Assembly: GCA_025996865.1 (NCBI GenBank)
Contig: BNTV01000009.1
Location: 1 to 64,000, forward strand
Source: Bacteroidia bacterium
Lineage (GTDB): Bacteria > Bacteroidota > Bacteroidia > Bacteroidales > Azobacteroidaceae
Direction: 5' to 3'
DNA: 64,000 nucleotides
Shown here: positions 25,798-35,654 of the stretch, piece after piece
How the letters are laid out: each line of letters starts with the position of its first letter
How positions within the stretch are numbered: the first letter of the stretch is position 1
Notes under the pieces: model-generated
Database searches by the model: none
Seen by the model: only the letters and a program-made list of their open reading frames with translations
What the model was told of the DNA's origin: nothing
Program-made: the position numbers and the translations under genes

Positions 25798-26169
25798 TTG
25801 ATTTTGAATGATACGAATCTGCATATTATCAATTTTTACAAATCAGTGCAAAAACGCTTAATCACAGTTCCTTTGATGAAGCAATATCTTGAAAATGAAG
25901 GAAAATTGTTGCGAGAAGCCGAAAATAATGGCTACGAACACTATCTGACAGTGCGTTCCCGATTTAACAGCGGCGAATATTCCCCATTTGATTTTATATT
26001 TCTTTCTCGTGCAGGCTTTAACGGAATGATGCGTTTCGGCAGCAAAGGCAATTGGAATATTCCATTCTGTAAAAAGCCGGACCGTTTTGCCCAAGCATAT
26101 ATTACAAAGATTGTCAATCAATTAAGTGTTGTTTCTCAAATTATTTCACCCGAACCCGAATCGACGTGA
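25798..26169 (+). pseudogene. Dam/D12-class adenine methyltransferase fragment
   Basis: LNDTNLHIINFYKSVQ, then Y-L-x-x-E-G-K-L-L-R-E-A, VRSRFN and FIFLSRAGFNGMMRFGSKG are the middle of a D12-class N6A methyltransferase. The N-terminal SAM loop (F-x-G-x-G) and the C-terminal D-P-P-Y motif are missing. The frame has no ATG near its start. It is a leftover of a second modification system. Confidence 0.75.
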
Positions 26170-26284
26170 AGTGGTTGAAGCTCTTGTTTGCAATTTTGAT
26201 ACGAATGATTTTGAGAAACATAATCACGGAGTAAATAAAAAACAAAAAGTTGAACAGTTGGAATTAGAAATGGAATATTTTTAA
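26150..26284 (+). pseudogene. C-terminal remnant, probably of a DNA methyltransferase
   Basis: A different frame overlapping the end of the Dam fragment reads RREVVEALVCNFD, then KKQKVEQLELEMEYF and a TAA. The R-x-E-V-x-x-x-x-V-x-N-F pattern resembles C-terminal ends of adenine methyltransferases, so it may be the tail of the same gene after a deletion with frameshift. Confidence 0.4.
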
Positions 26285-26286
26285 TT

Positions 26287-26565
26287 ATGGCAAATAAATC
26301 TCATTATTCTGTAGAACGGGTAAAAGAGTTGCTTGCAAAAATGGCGAAGGCGAACTCTTCCTTATCAGCCTCCGACCGCGCCCACCGCATCGGTCAGCAA
26401 CGACCGGTAACGATTTACCGGCTTGTAGCAGAAAACACCATTGAGGAAAAAATCATACAACTCCACGCCACCAAGCGCGACCTCGCCGACACCCTGCTCG
26501 AAGGCAGCGATATGTCCGCAAAAATCTCGCTGAATGAATTGGTTGAATTGATAAAGAATGTGTAA
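26287..26565 (+). pseudogene. Chimera: unknown N-terminus fused to SNF2 3' end (scar 3)
   Basis: Starts MANKSHYSVERVKELLAK (unknown gene). From 26344 it runs into SNF2 sequence: GGCGAAGGCGAACTC from 12763-12777, a jump at AGCCTC, then ASDRAHRIGQQRPV to the C-terminus (12888-13078). The result is an open 92-codon frame by chance. The outward promoter of the SNF2 end is preserved here (26539-26570). Confidence 0.85.
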
Positions 26566-26570
26566 ATTTG
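26539..26570 (+). promoter_or_regulatory. Promoter in SNF2 scar 3
   Basis: TTG at 26539-26541, 21 bp, TAAATTTG at 26563-26570. The AraC/TPR gene starts 23 bp downstream at 26593. Confidence 0.55.
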
Positions 26571-26592
26571 CAGTTGAATTTTATGACGAGTA

Positions 26593-28464
26593 ATGATAAA
26601 AACGATTTGTATTTTATGTTTTCTTATTTTCTTTTGGCTACCGGATAAGAGTTTTGCAAAAGTATCCGCTAATCAAAAGAGAATAATTACACTATTAAAT
26701 AATGCCGAAACATTTTCTGCGGCTTCGAATGAAAAAGCATTAGCTTTCGCTGATTCAGCCATGGTACTTTCGCTAAGTTCCAATGATATGAGTCATGCTA
26801 TGGCAGCTTTGAAAATTATTGTCCAAACAAATTTGCACATAGGCAATTACAATCATTGCATAGAAGCGGCTGAAAAATTGATGGCTCTCGGCGAAAACAA
26901 TAACAGCAATGACTACAAAATGTATGCTTGTATCGGCTTGGGTCAGGCCAATATCATGCAAGATAATTATGATGTTGCAAAACAATACCTCGATTCGGCA
27001 TATACTTTTGCCATTCAACTCGAAAATGATTCTGCTTTATGTTCGGTATATAACGGTTTGGGATTGTATCACACAAATGCCGACGGCAATTATTATCGGG
27101 CGATAGAATGTTATCTTCAAGGAATTGAGGCGGCGCAACGCTCTTCCAATGAACAGCTTTACTCCTTATTGTTATGTAATCTTTCGGGGGTGTATTTCAT
27201 AAAAAGAGATCCTGCCGGTTTGCAATATGCAGAGGAATGTTATCAACGCGGACACAAATTGAATCAATCATACCTTATCTATATTGGTGCAATCAATACT
27301 GCCTATTGCCTGTATTTAGAAAAAAATTATACAGAAGCATTCAAATATCTGAATGAAGCTGAGTTGATTATGAAAGAAAAAAATTATCTGAACCAAGCCA
27401 ATGTACACAACCTTTTCGCCGCTATCTACTTTGACCTGAAAAATAATGAAGAAGCTGCCTGTTACTTCAAAAAAGCCCTGAATGAATCGGACCAAACCCA
27501 AACCTCATATATTTCGGAAAGTTATTTGGGTTTGGGGAAGATAGCTATGGCTGAAGGAAAATACCAATCTGCTTTAGAATATCTGAAAAAAGGCTTAGAC
27601 ATATCTACCGAAAAAAACAATGCACTACACAGACGTAATTTATACTATGAAATATCAGAGTGTTACGAAAAACTCGGATATTATATGGCGGCCTTAGAAA
27701 CTTACAAGAAATTTACCATTGAAAATGACAGTATTTTTAATAAAGACAAGGAATACGTTTTGTCCGACCTAAGGATAAAATATGAAACGGAACAAAAGGA
27801 AAATCTCTTGAAAGAACGCGATATTGCTCTTATAACCAAAGAGAAACGACTTCAATTTCAATATATTCTCATTTTTTGCGTCGTTGCTGTTTGTATTTGT
27901 TTATATATTTCCAACAAAAAAAGGAATAGAAGGTATTTGCAGATTGTCCGGCAAAATCTCTACTTTGTGGAACAAGAAAAAATGCTTCGTAAAACCCTCG
28001 AAGAAAAAAATGCAGGAGAAGAAATGGAAATGGAAAAATTAAGCGTTAATAATTCGGAAAAATACGCTACTTCCGCACTTACGGAGGAAAAAGGCGCCAA
28101 TTTATACCTTAAACTGCATAAGATTATGATCAACAATAAATTATATAAAGACAATTCACTTACAAAAGAAAAACTGGCCGAATTATTAAACACCAATCGA
28201 ACGTACTTGTCTCAAGTTATCAATAAACATACGGGGCTTTCGTTTACGCATTACGTCAACCGGTTAAGAATAGAGGAAGTCAGACGCATTTTATCGGATC
28301 CTGAAGATGAAACGCCACTCAAAGCCATTGCTTCGGATACAGGATTCAATTCATTATCCACTTTCTACAACGTATTTCAATCCATAATTGGAATGCCGCC
28401 GGCAGTTTACAGATCTAAAATGATGAAAATTTGTAAAGAAAAAACAGAAAGTGAATTTTTTTAA
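26593..28464 (+). CDS. TPR sensor fused to an AraC-type regulator
   Basis: A 623-residue protein. Signal-anchor-like N-terminus (residues 3-20), then about ten TPR-like repeats to residue 400 (for example YLGLGKIAMAEGKYQSALEY), a transmembrane helix at about 418-437 (FQYILIFCVVAVCICLYI), a coiled linker, and an AraC HTH at about 515-615 with LAELLNTNRTYLSQVINKH and AIASDTGFNSLSTFYNVF. Such membrane-spanning regulators of Bacteroidota sense a periplasmic signal and activate an adjacent uptake locus, here the SusC/SusD operon starting 244 bp downstream on the same strand. The gene looks complete. Confidence 0.85.
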   Translation: MIKTICILCFLIFFWLPDKSFAKVSANQKRIITLLNNAETFSAASNEKALAFADSAMVLSLSSNDMSHAMAALKIIVQTNLHIGNYNHCIEAAEKLMALGENNNSNDYKMYACIGLGQANIMQDNYDVAKQYLDSAYTFAIQLENDSALCSVYNGLGLYHTNADGNYYRAIECYLQGIEAAQRSSNEQLYSLLLCNLSGVYFIKRDPAGLQYAEECYQRGHKLNQSYLIYIGAINTAYCLYLEKNYTEAFKYLNEAELIMKEKNYLNQANVHNLFAAIYFDLKNNEEAACYFKKALNESDQTQTSYISESYLGLGKIAMAEGKYQSALEYLKKGLDISTEKNNALHRRNLYYEISECYEKLGYYMAALETYKKFTIENDSIFNKDKEYVLSDLRIKYETEQKENLLKERDIALITKEKRLQFQYILIFCVVAVCICLYISNKKRNRRYLQIVRQNLYFVEQEKMLRKTLEEKNAGEEMEMEKLSVNNSEKYATSALTEEKGANLYLKLHKIMINNKLYKDNSLTKEKLAELLNTNRTYLSQVINKHTGLSFTHYVNRLRIEEVRRILSDPEDETPLKAIASDTGFNSLSTFYNVFQSIIGMPPAVYRSKMMKICKEKTESEFF

Positions 28465-28647
28465 GATATAAATATTTACTAAATCGAAAATTGCCAATTT
28501 CACAAATACTTACAATTTTATCGAATATCTCCATATTTTATTTAAATTTATCATTAAATTCTCAAAAAAAACATCATTTTGAAATAAATATAGGCGATTT
28601 TTACTTCAAAATGAAAAACTAAAGCACAAATACCATAAATAGGGTAC

Positions 28648-28677
28648 ATTGAGATTTGGGAAAATTAACTATTTTTG
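28648..28677 (+). promoter_or_regulatory. Promoter of the SusC/SusD operon
   Basis: ATTG at 28648-28651, an 18-bp spacer and TATTTTTG at 28670-28677, 30 bp before the SusC start. The gap 28465-28707 is AT-rich and holds no gene; the region upstream of this promoter is the likely AraC-protein binding area. Confidence 0.55.
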
Positions 28678-28707
28678 TGCGGAAAATTTAAGCAAACTAA
28701 AAAATTT

Positions 28708-31700
28708 ATGGTTTATCAAAAATTTTATGGTAATGAAGGATTCGGCAATTTCGCTCGATTGATGCTGATATTCATGTTTAGTGTTTATATCGTATTCCCG
28801 GCTTTCGCTCAAAAAGAAAGACGCATAACCGGTAAAGTCGTAGATGAATATGGAGAATCGTTGCCCGGTGCGACAATCTCTTCCAAGAGCGCTTCTAAAG
28901 ACAAAAGTTCCGTAGCTGTTTGCGACGCCGACGGCTTATTTTCTCTTTTCGTATCGGATGAAATCCATCAACTTGTAGTTTCTTATATCGGATTTGAAAC
29001 ACTCACAGTGGATCTGACAAAAGAGAATGATTATCAAATTTTGCTGAAACAAAGCGCCGCCTATCTCAATGAGGTCGTTGTAACAGGTATGTTTACACGT
29101 AAAGCCAACACATTTTCGGGAGCCGTATCAACCGTTATGCAGGCAGAGTTGTTGAGAGCAGGTAATCAGAATGTTATTCAAAGTTTGAAAAACATTGATC
29201 CTTCCATCATCCAACTCGAAAACATGACAATGGGTTCCAATCCCAATGTGCTTCCCGATTTACAGATGAGAGGACAGTCATCTTTCCCCGATTTAAAAGG
29301 GGAATACCAAAGCAACCCCAATCAGCCGTTATTTATCTTGGATGGATTTGAAACCGATCTTACAAAGATAATAGATTTGGATATGAATATTGTAGAAAGC
29401 CTCAGTCTCCTCAAGGATGCCACAGCCAAAGCTATTTACGGTTCTAAAGCCGCCAATGGAGTGATAGTCATCGAAACCAAACGCCCGTCAGCAGGAAAAA
29501 TGCGTATCAGCTATACCGGCAATCTGAATATTGAAGCGCCGGATCTGACTGCTTACAACCTGACAAATGCCGCAGAAAAACTCGAAATAGAACGCTTAGC
29601 CGGTTTATACGATTCGGACAATGTTCCGGAACGAATTTCCAGACAAGGGCGTTACAGCGCCATTCAAAGAGAAGTATTGGCCGGCGTAAATACGGATTGG
29701 CTGGCACAACCCACAAGAGCGGGTGCCGGACAAAAACACGCACTGTACCTCGAAGGTGGCGATCAATACATGGTATATGGCGTAGATTTGTCTTACAATC
29801 AGATTAGCGGAGTACTGAAAGGTTCAGACAGAAATACGTTTTCGGGAGGAATGACCCTGGCCTACAGGACTAAAAATTTCATGTTCCGCAATAAATTATC
29901 CGTAACAAACAATGTATCGCACGACTCCCCCTGGGGAACATTTTCCGACTACGCCCGAATGAATCCATACAACAGATTATACAACGATAATGGACAATTG
30001 GTGCAAACCTACGGATATGCAAATGCCTCCGGAAACCTTGAGAACGTTTCCAATCCGATATGGAACTCCATGATTAATACCAAGTATCTTTCGGAATATA
30101 CCGACATAACAAATAATTTTCAGGCAGAATGGTCGGTTTTGACGAACTTAAAAATTATCGGAAGATTAGGTATAAGCCGGAAACTATCCTCAACAGACAA
30201 TTTCAAACCGGGCACCCATACCGATTTTGTACGCTATACCTCAGAAGAAGACATTTACCGCAAAGGATATTATTATCAAAGCAAGGGAACCAATTCCCTG
30301 TTGAACGGAGATTTGGGTCTTAATTATTTTGCGGCTTTTGATAAACACGCACTGTATTTTAACGGTCAGTTCAACATTTCCAATACTTCATACGATTTAT
30401 CCTATATAGAAGCGGAAGGATTTCCCAACGACAACATGGATCACATTATTTTCGCAACCCAATACCTGAAAAACGGCAAACCCCAAGGCAACGAAGGAAT
30501 TTCTCGGGCTTTGGGAGGTGTGGTCTCCCTGAATTACTCGTTCGATGAACGCTATCTTGCGGATGCCAATTACCGTTTGACGGGATCTTCCGACTTCGGC
30601 GCAAACAGCCGCTGGGGTTCTTTCTGGTCATTGGGAGCCGGATGGAACATTCACAAAGAATCGTTTTTAAAAGATAATGAGCTTGTCAATCAACTGAAAC
30701 TTCGTGTTTCAACAGGCTATACAGGTTCGCAAGGTTTCAGTACTTATGCCGCTTTGGCGACTGTAAAATATTATCTGAATACTTCCTATAATGGTTCTAT
30801 TGGCTCTTATTTAGTTAGTTTGGCTAATCCCAATCTGCATTGGCAGAAAAAATACGATCAAAATGCCGGTTTTGATTTTTCACTGCTAAAAAACAGGATT
30901 ACAGGTCGTTTCGATTATTATACGGCAACAACCGAAGGTATGATTACCGATATTACCTTGCCTGAATCAACCGGATTCAGTTCCTATACCGAAAATCTGG
31001 GTGAAGCGGAAAACAAAGGCTTTGAAACACGGCTAAACTTCAAGGTGTTGGAAAACAAGAAAAACAGAGCCTATTTGAACATTTATGCTTCTGTCGCACA
31101 CAATACCAACAAGATAAAAAAAATTTCCGAATCTTTGCGCGAATATAATTCCGGACAGGACGCTATAAAAGATCTTGCAGATGATTTATCCATAAAAGCC
31201 GCTCAGACAACGCCATCGGTACGCTTCGAAGAAGGACAGTCGCTGAATGCAATTTGGGCGGTAAAATCGCTGGGTATTGACCCTGTTAACGGAAAAGAAA
31301 TATTCCTGAAGAAGAATGGAGAAGTTACCTACGAATATTCAGCAACCGATCAGGTTGTTTGTGGAGACGCTTTGCCGAAATACAACGGAAATTTCGGATT
31401 AAACGGGGAATACAAAAATATCGGATTAAATGTGGCATTGTCTTACCGATTGGGAGGGCAAATATACAATCAGACTTTGATAGACAAAGTGGAAAATGCG
31501 GATATAAAATATAATGTCGATCGCCGGGTATTTACAGACCGCTGGCAAAATGAGGGCGATATCGCACTTTACAAAGCCATAACAGACCGCTCTTATACCC
31601 GTCCAACTTCCCGTTTTGTTGAAGATTACAATCTGCTGACCCTGTCGTCCATCAATCTATCCTACGATTTTCGTGACGCCGGATTTTTGAAGAAATCTCA

Positions 31701-31827
31701 ACTTCAACAATTGAAAGCTTTTGTGTATCTGAATGATATATTGAATGTTTCATCAGTTAAAATAGAGCGGGGAACGGCTTATCCCTTCGCCCGTAATTTT
31801 TCTTTTGCATTGCAAGCAACATTTTAA
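28708..31827 (+). CDS. susC: SusC/RagA-family TonB-dependent outer-membrane transporter
   Basis: A 1039-residue protein from ATG 28708. Signal peptide to about residue 35 (YIVFPAFAQ). A CarboxypepD_reg-like domain follows (RRITGKVVDEYGESLPGA; FVSYIGFE replaced by VVSYIGFETLTV), then NEVVVTGMFTRKANTFSG and the plug with LKDATAKAIYGSKAANG, and a 22-strand beta-barrel ending in F-S-F-A-L-Q-A-T-F. It imports a ligand across the outer membrane with the SusD partner immediately downstream. The substrate cannot be read; no glycoside hydrolase is encoded nearby. Confidence 0.92.
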   Translation: MVYQKFYGNEGFGNFARLMLIFMFSVYIVFPAFAQKERRITGKVVDEYGESLPGATISSKSASKDKSSVAVCDADGLFSLFVSDEIHQLVVSYIGFETLTVDLTKENDYQILLKQSAAYLNEVVVTGMFTRKANTFSGAVSTVMQAELLRAGNQNVIQSLKNIDPSIIQLENMTMGSNPNVLPDLQMRGQSSFPDLKGEYQSNPNQPLFILDGFETDLTKIIDLDMNIVESLSLLKDATAKAIYGSKAANGVIVIETKRPSAGKMRISYTGNLNIEAPDLTAYNLTNAAEKLEIERLAGLYDSDNVPERISRQGRYSAIQREVLAGVNTDWLAQPTRAGAGQKHALYLEGGDQYMVYGVDLSYNQISGVLKGSDRNTFSGGMTLAYRTKNFMFRNKLSVTNNVSHDSPWGTFSDYARMNPYNRLYNDNGQLVQTYGYANASGNLENVSNPIWNSMINTKYLSEYTDITNNFQAEWSVLTNLKIIGRLGISRKLSSTDNFKPGTHTDFVRYTSEEDIYRKGYYYQSKGTNSLLNGDLGLNYFAAFDKHALYFNGQFNISNTSYDLSYIEAEGFPNDNMDHIIFATQYLKNGKPQGNEGISRALGGVVSLNYSFDERYLADANYRLTGSSDFGANSRWGSFWSLGAGWNIHKESFLKDNELVNQLKLRVSTGYTGSQGFSTYAALATVKYYLNTSYNGSIGSYLVSLANPNLHWQKKYDQNAGFDFSLLKNRITGRFDYYTATTEGMITDITLPESTGFSSYTENLGEAENKGFETRLNFKVLENKKNRAYLNIYASVAHNTNKIKKISESLREYNSGQDAIKDLADDLSIKAAQTTPSVRFEEGQSLNAIWAVKSLGIDPVNGKEIFLKKNGEVTYEYSATDQVVCGDALPKYNGNFGLNGEYKNIGLNVALSYRLGGQIYNQTLIDKVENADIKYNVDRRVFTDRWQNEGDIALYKAITDRSYTRPTSRFVEDYNLLTLSSINLSYDFRDAGFLKKSQLQQLKAFVYLNDILNVSSVKIERGTAYPFARNFSFALQATF

Positions 31828-31845
31828 CAATAAATAAAAAAAGAT

Positions 31846-33303
31846 ATGACTCATATACTCATAAAACTTAAAAATATAACGGCGCTGTTTTTAACAGGCT
31901 TATGGATCGTACTGTCATTCGGCTCATGTAACGATTATTTAGATGTCCGTCCCAAATCACAAATTCCAATTGATCTGCATTTCGAAAGAGAATCAGGATT
32001 TGAAGATCAATTGACCGGCGTTTATTCTAAAATGTGTGAAGAAACCCTGTACGGTCGTGAAATGACTTTTGGGTTGGTCGAAGTCCTTGCTCAGAACTAC
32101 GATTTACCGCCGCGAAATATTTACGAATACGCATCCGTATATCAATATACGGAAACCAATACAAAAAACCGTATTGACGCTATTTGGGCAGGCGCTTACA
32201 ATGCTATTGCCAATTTGAACGTGATACTCGACCATATTGACAATGCGGACAGGAATATATTTAGCGGAAATCATTTTCAATTGTACAAGGGAGAAGCATT
32301 GGGTTTGCGCTCGTTCCTTCATCTTGATTTACTCCGCTTGTTTGCACCGAGTTACATGGAAAATCCCACTGCACCGGGAATCCCTTATGTAACCGAATAT
32401 TCGCCTAAAATAACGGCTAAATCCACAGTAGGTGAAACCTTGGATTACATCTTGTCCGATTTGACGGAGGCGGTCGAACTACTTGCTGTTGACTCTCTTA
32501 AAGCATCTTCCACCCCATATACTTACAGAAGCAGGCGCAAATATTTCAATTATTTTGCCGCAGAACTTACTTTGGCCCGTGCTTATTTGTACAAGGGAGA
32601 CAAAACAAATGCCCTGAAACACGCGAATGTAGTGATTGAAGAAAACGAGAAGACAGTCAATTCGGCGCTTAACTGGACACATTTTACGGCCTTGGAAACA
32701 AGCTACGAGTATGAATGTGACCGGACTTTTTCTACGGAGCAGGTTTTTCAACTGAACCTGAATCGAATGGACGATATTATTTCTGCTTATTTTACAGATA
32801 AAGCAGGTAGTAATACCTTGTCGCCCAATGACAATAAAGCAGATTTGATTTATGAAAAAACAAGTAAAGGCTACGGCAACGATTATCGGATGAATAATTG
32901 TTTCAAATACGACGGCGTAAGAGTTGATAAATATTTGTCCAAGTTCTGGCAATATGAAAACGGTCCTCATAACAAAATTTTTCCGCTTATCCGTCTCACA
33001 GAAGCCTATTACATTGCCGCGGAAGCATTGAAAGATACCGATCCGTCGCAAGCGGTGGTATTATTGAATACCGTTCGCAGCCATCGCAAATTGACGGATT
33101 TTCCTTTGAGCGCTACCTTGTCCGCCAATGAAATACAAGAGGAAATATTCAAGGAATACCGTAAAGAATTTTTGGGAGAGGGACAGCTTTTTTATTATTA
33201 CAAACGGCTCAATCTTCCGGTCATAGACGGCGCAGGAGTAATCGCCAACAACAGTGTGTATGTGTTGCCGTTGCCTGATAATGAAGTTGAATTTGGTCAA
33301 TAA
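31846..33303 (+). CDS. susD: SusD/RagB-family outer-membrane lipoprotein
   Basis: A 485-residue protein. Lipobox L-S-F-G-S-C with C28, followed by NDYLDVRPKSQIP, the usual SusD start. The family's TPR-like helices include RIDAIWAGAYNAIANLN and GEALGLRSFLHLDLLRLF; the end has L-I-R-L-T-E-A-Y-Y-I-A-A-E-A and YRKEFLGEGQLFYYYKR. It sits on the cell surface as the lid of the SusC channel. The spacing of 18 bp from SusC shows cotranscription. Confidence 0.92.
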   Translation: MTHILIKLKNITALFLTGLWIVLSFGSCNDYLDVRPKSQIPIDLHFERESGFEDQLTGVYSKMCEETLYGREMTFGLVEVLAQNYDLPPRNIYEYASVYQYTETNTKNRIDAIWAGAYNAIANLNVILDHIDNADRNIFSGNHFQLYKGEALGLRSFLHLDLLRLFAPSYMENPTAPGIPYVTEYSPKITAKSTVGETLDYILSDLTEAVELLAVDSLKASSTPYTYRSRRKYFNYFAAELTLARAYLYKGDKTNALKHANVVIEENEKTVNSALNWTHFTALETSYEYECDRTFSTEQVFQLNLNRMDDIISAYFTDKAGSNTLSPNDNKADLIYEKTSKGYGNDYRMNNCFKYDGVRVDKYLSKFWQYENGPHNKIFPLIRLTEAYYIAAEALKDTDPSQAVVLLNTVRSHRKLTDFPLSATLSANEIQEEIFKEYRKEFLGEGQLFYYYKRLNLPVIDGAGVIANNSVYVLPLPDNEVEFGQ

Positions 33304-33323
33304 TACGTAAAAACAACAAGAAA

Positions 33324-34034
33324 ATGAAAAATATTTGTACAATAGCAAGTTTGATTCTGTGTGCATTTTTTCTGTTTACAAATTGTGAAAATGACGGTTT
33401 CTATTATCAGGACGAAGCGCGGGTCAGATTGGAAGCGCCTTATATATGGGCTTTGGGTTCCGATTCATTGGAATATTCATTTGTTACGGTTCCGGAAACG
33501 GTTGAAGCGTTTGAACTTCCTGTAACAATATATCTGATGGGAAAAGTATCCGCTACGGATCGCGTGGTAAATATCGTTGCAGATGAGAAACTTACGACAG
33601 CCGCAGGAAAACATTATCATCTGCCTGCACAGGTAATTTTACCTGCAAACGAAAACAAGGTAACTTTTCCGGTAACGCTTAATCGCACATTGGATTTGCA
33701 GGATAATGGCGTTCGCCTGTATATCAAAGTTGTTGAATCCGTTGATTTTAAAGTGGGTGTGCAGGAAAAAAATCATTTGCTGCTGAAATGGAACGATATT
33801 TTGTCGAGACCGACTAACTGGAATGACTTGGTGGAATTTTTCGGAACATTCAGTTTGGTCAAATACCGGTTTATACTGAATAATACAGGCGTTTCGGAAT
33901 TTAATATCGAAACGATGAGTTGGGCGCAATTGATGAACTACAAAATCAAACTGCGGAATGCCCTGAACGCATACAATGAAGCGCACCCCGGAGATCCGTT
34001 GAGAGATGAAAACGGACAATATGTAACGTTTTAA
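33324..34034 (+). CDS. DUF4843 lipoprotein
   Basis: A 236-residue protein with lipobox F-T-N-C (C21). The body has the DUF4843 pattern: YYQDEARVRLEAP near the N-terminus, YSFVTVPETVEAFELPV, a T-A-A-G-K-H-Y-H-L segment and F-P-V-T-L-N-R-T-L. DUF4843 proteins are regular third members of certain SusCD loci and are thought to be surface lipoproteins; the ligand is unknown. It follows susD by 20 bp. Confidence 0.82.
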   Translation: MKNICTIASLILCAFFLFTNCENDGFYYQDEARVRLEAPYIWALGSDSLEYSFVTVPETVEAFELPVTIYLMGKVSATDRVVNIVADEKLTTAAGKHYHLPAQVILPANENKVTFPVTLNRTLDLQDNGVRLYIKVVESVDFKVGVQEKNHLLLKWNDILSRPTNWNDLVEFFGTFSLVKYRFILNNTGVSEFNIETMSWAQLMNYKIKLRNALNAYNEAHPGDPLRDENGQYVTF

Positions 34035-34075
34035 TGATTAATGGTTAATGGTTAATGATAAATGATAAACAATTA
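34035..34075 (+). repeat. Short tandem ATTAATGGTTAATG-type repeat
   Basis: TGATTAATGGTTAATGGTTAATGATAAATGATAAAC between the DUF4843 and PKD genes. It is low-complexity, with a repeated TTAATG unit. No function apparent. Confidence 0.5.
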
Positions 34076-34087
34076 ACAAAAAAAGAT

Positions 34088-35650
34088 ATGAGAAATTTAT
34101 TAAAGATATTACCGGTATTGATCATTTTTGCTGCTTTTGCGTCTTGTGTGGAAGACAATGGAAACTATGAATATCAATCCGTTTCCGAAATAAAAATTGA
34201 CACAGTGGGAATGGCTAACCGGATGGAAATATACAATCTGGAGTTGGGGAAAGAAATAGAACTGGAACCCAATATTACCTACAATAAAAATCTGGATGAA
34301 CTTGAATACTATTGGATTGCCTATCCTTATTATTACAATGTGATACAAGAAGGCAATGCAATGGTTTATCCGCAAGCCGACACACTCAGTCATTCCCATA
34401 AACTGAAGTGGATCGTGGACATTAAACCGGGGCAATATACCGTGCAGTTTGTCGTCGTAGATCCGGAAAGAAAATTACGCGCTTTTTTCAGTTTCCCGGG
34501 AGTAACCATCCCTGAAAAGGGTGTGAAAACAGGATTGTATATCTTATCGGAATATAACGGGCAAACCGATATAGATTTGTATGGCTCCGCCCGTGCGTTG
34601 ATTATTGGAGGCAACCATTTTACGCCCAGATATTACAGCGAAAATCATGGTGGCGAGTTGATTCCCGGCAAACCGCTCTTTATCAGTTATGGCCGGGATT
34701 ATTATTACGCCTTCACGGATCAGACAGCCAAACGTTTGAATACAAACGCACTGATGTTTATGGAAAATTTTGAAGACATGTTTTATACCACACCCGCCTA
34801 TCATCCGCAAAATCTGGTCTATACCAATAATTGCGAATTTCTTGTCAACGAAGGCCGTTTGCATGTGTTATATACCAACAGAACAAACGACCGCAAGTTC
34901 TCCGATCCCGTGGCCGGAAACTATGTGGCGGGAAACTATCTGTCAAGGATGACACGGACAACTTACGCCCCCGTAGTTGATGCCATTAGTTCCGATCAGG
35001 TCATATTTGACATTACCGCCAATGGTTTCAAACCTTACTTTCCACAGGCGACTTCCATCGGAAATTTCAAGGAAACTACTCCTGAAGCGTTTATTGATGC
35101 CAATAAAATGAAAAGGGAGGTCGTTACGTCATTTGAAGGAAACGGCGGTCAGACTTACAACATCATGAATATCGGCGGTAGAGATTCGCTGTATGTACTC
35201 ACGTTTTACAACGTAGTGGATGATGGCGACTTGTCTGTCGGAGGCGGTTCGCGTGTTGATTTGTCGGGATGTAAAGACATAAGAAGCGCAAAATATTTCG
35301 CCTCTTCCAACGCGGGAAATGCGTTTTTCTATGCTACGGACAAGACGGTATATTCATTTTCCTATACGAGCGGACAAAAAAATCAGTTGGACATCTACAC
35401 TTGTGGAGCCGATGAAGAAGTGACTGCTATTTACCAGATGCCCAGCGGCGGTTTCCCCACAAGCGGCTGTGTCCTGTGGATAGGCGTATGGAACGAAAGA
35501 GAGAAAACGGGTAGCCTGGTAGAGTTTGAAATAGACCCCATATCCGGCGCTATCAGCAACCAATGGTCGCCAATGTTCGCCCCTACGTTGTCGAATCCTC
35601 AGATTACAAAAGGATTGGGTAAAATTAAAAGTATGACTATAAAAATGTAA
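34088..35650 (+). CDS. PKD-like family lipoprotein
   Basis: A 520-residue protein from ATG 34088; the longer frame from 34055 starts within the tandem repeat. Lipobox F-A-S-C (C20). The N-terminal 120 residues form a PKD-like Ig domain (YYWIAYPYYYN; LKWIVDIKPGQYTVQFVVVD). The rest is a beta-rich, propeller-like region (GLYILSEYNGQTDIDLYG and later blade-like repeats). Proteins of this kind are the fourth gene in SusC-SusD-DUF4843 loci. Likely surface-exposed, ligand unknown. Confidence 0.78.
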   Translation: MRNLLKILPVLIIFAAFASCVEDNGNYEYQSVSEIKIDTVGMANRMEIYNLELGKEIELEPNITYNKNLDELEYYWIAYPYYYNVIQEGNAMVYPQADTLSHSHKLKWIVDIKPGQYTVQFVVVDPERKLRAFFSFPGVTIPEKGVKTGLYILSEYNGQTDIDLYGSARALIIGGNHFTPRYYSENHGGELIPGKPLFISYGRDYYYAFTDQTAKRLNTNALMFMENFEDMFYTTPAYHPQNLVYTNNCEFLVNEGRLHVLYTNRTNDRKFSDPVAGNYVAGNYLSRMTRTTYAPVVDAISSDQVIFDITANGFKPYFPQATSIGNFKETTPEAFIDANKMKREVVTSFEGNGGQTYNIMNIGGRDSLYVLTFYNVVDDGDLSVGGGSRVDLSGCKDIRSAKYFASSNAGNAFFYATDKTVYSFSYTSGQKNQLDIYTCGADEEVTAIYQMPSGGFPTSGCVLWIGVWNEREKTGSLVEFEIDPISGAISNQWSPMFAPTLSNPQITKGLGKIKSMTIKM

Positions 35651-35654
35651 ACAC

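Noticed and set aside
26287..26565. A real 92-residue protein with a RAHRIGQ motif
   Set aside because: The helicase motif comes from the SNF2 scar fused to an unrelated start; nothing else of a helicase is present.
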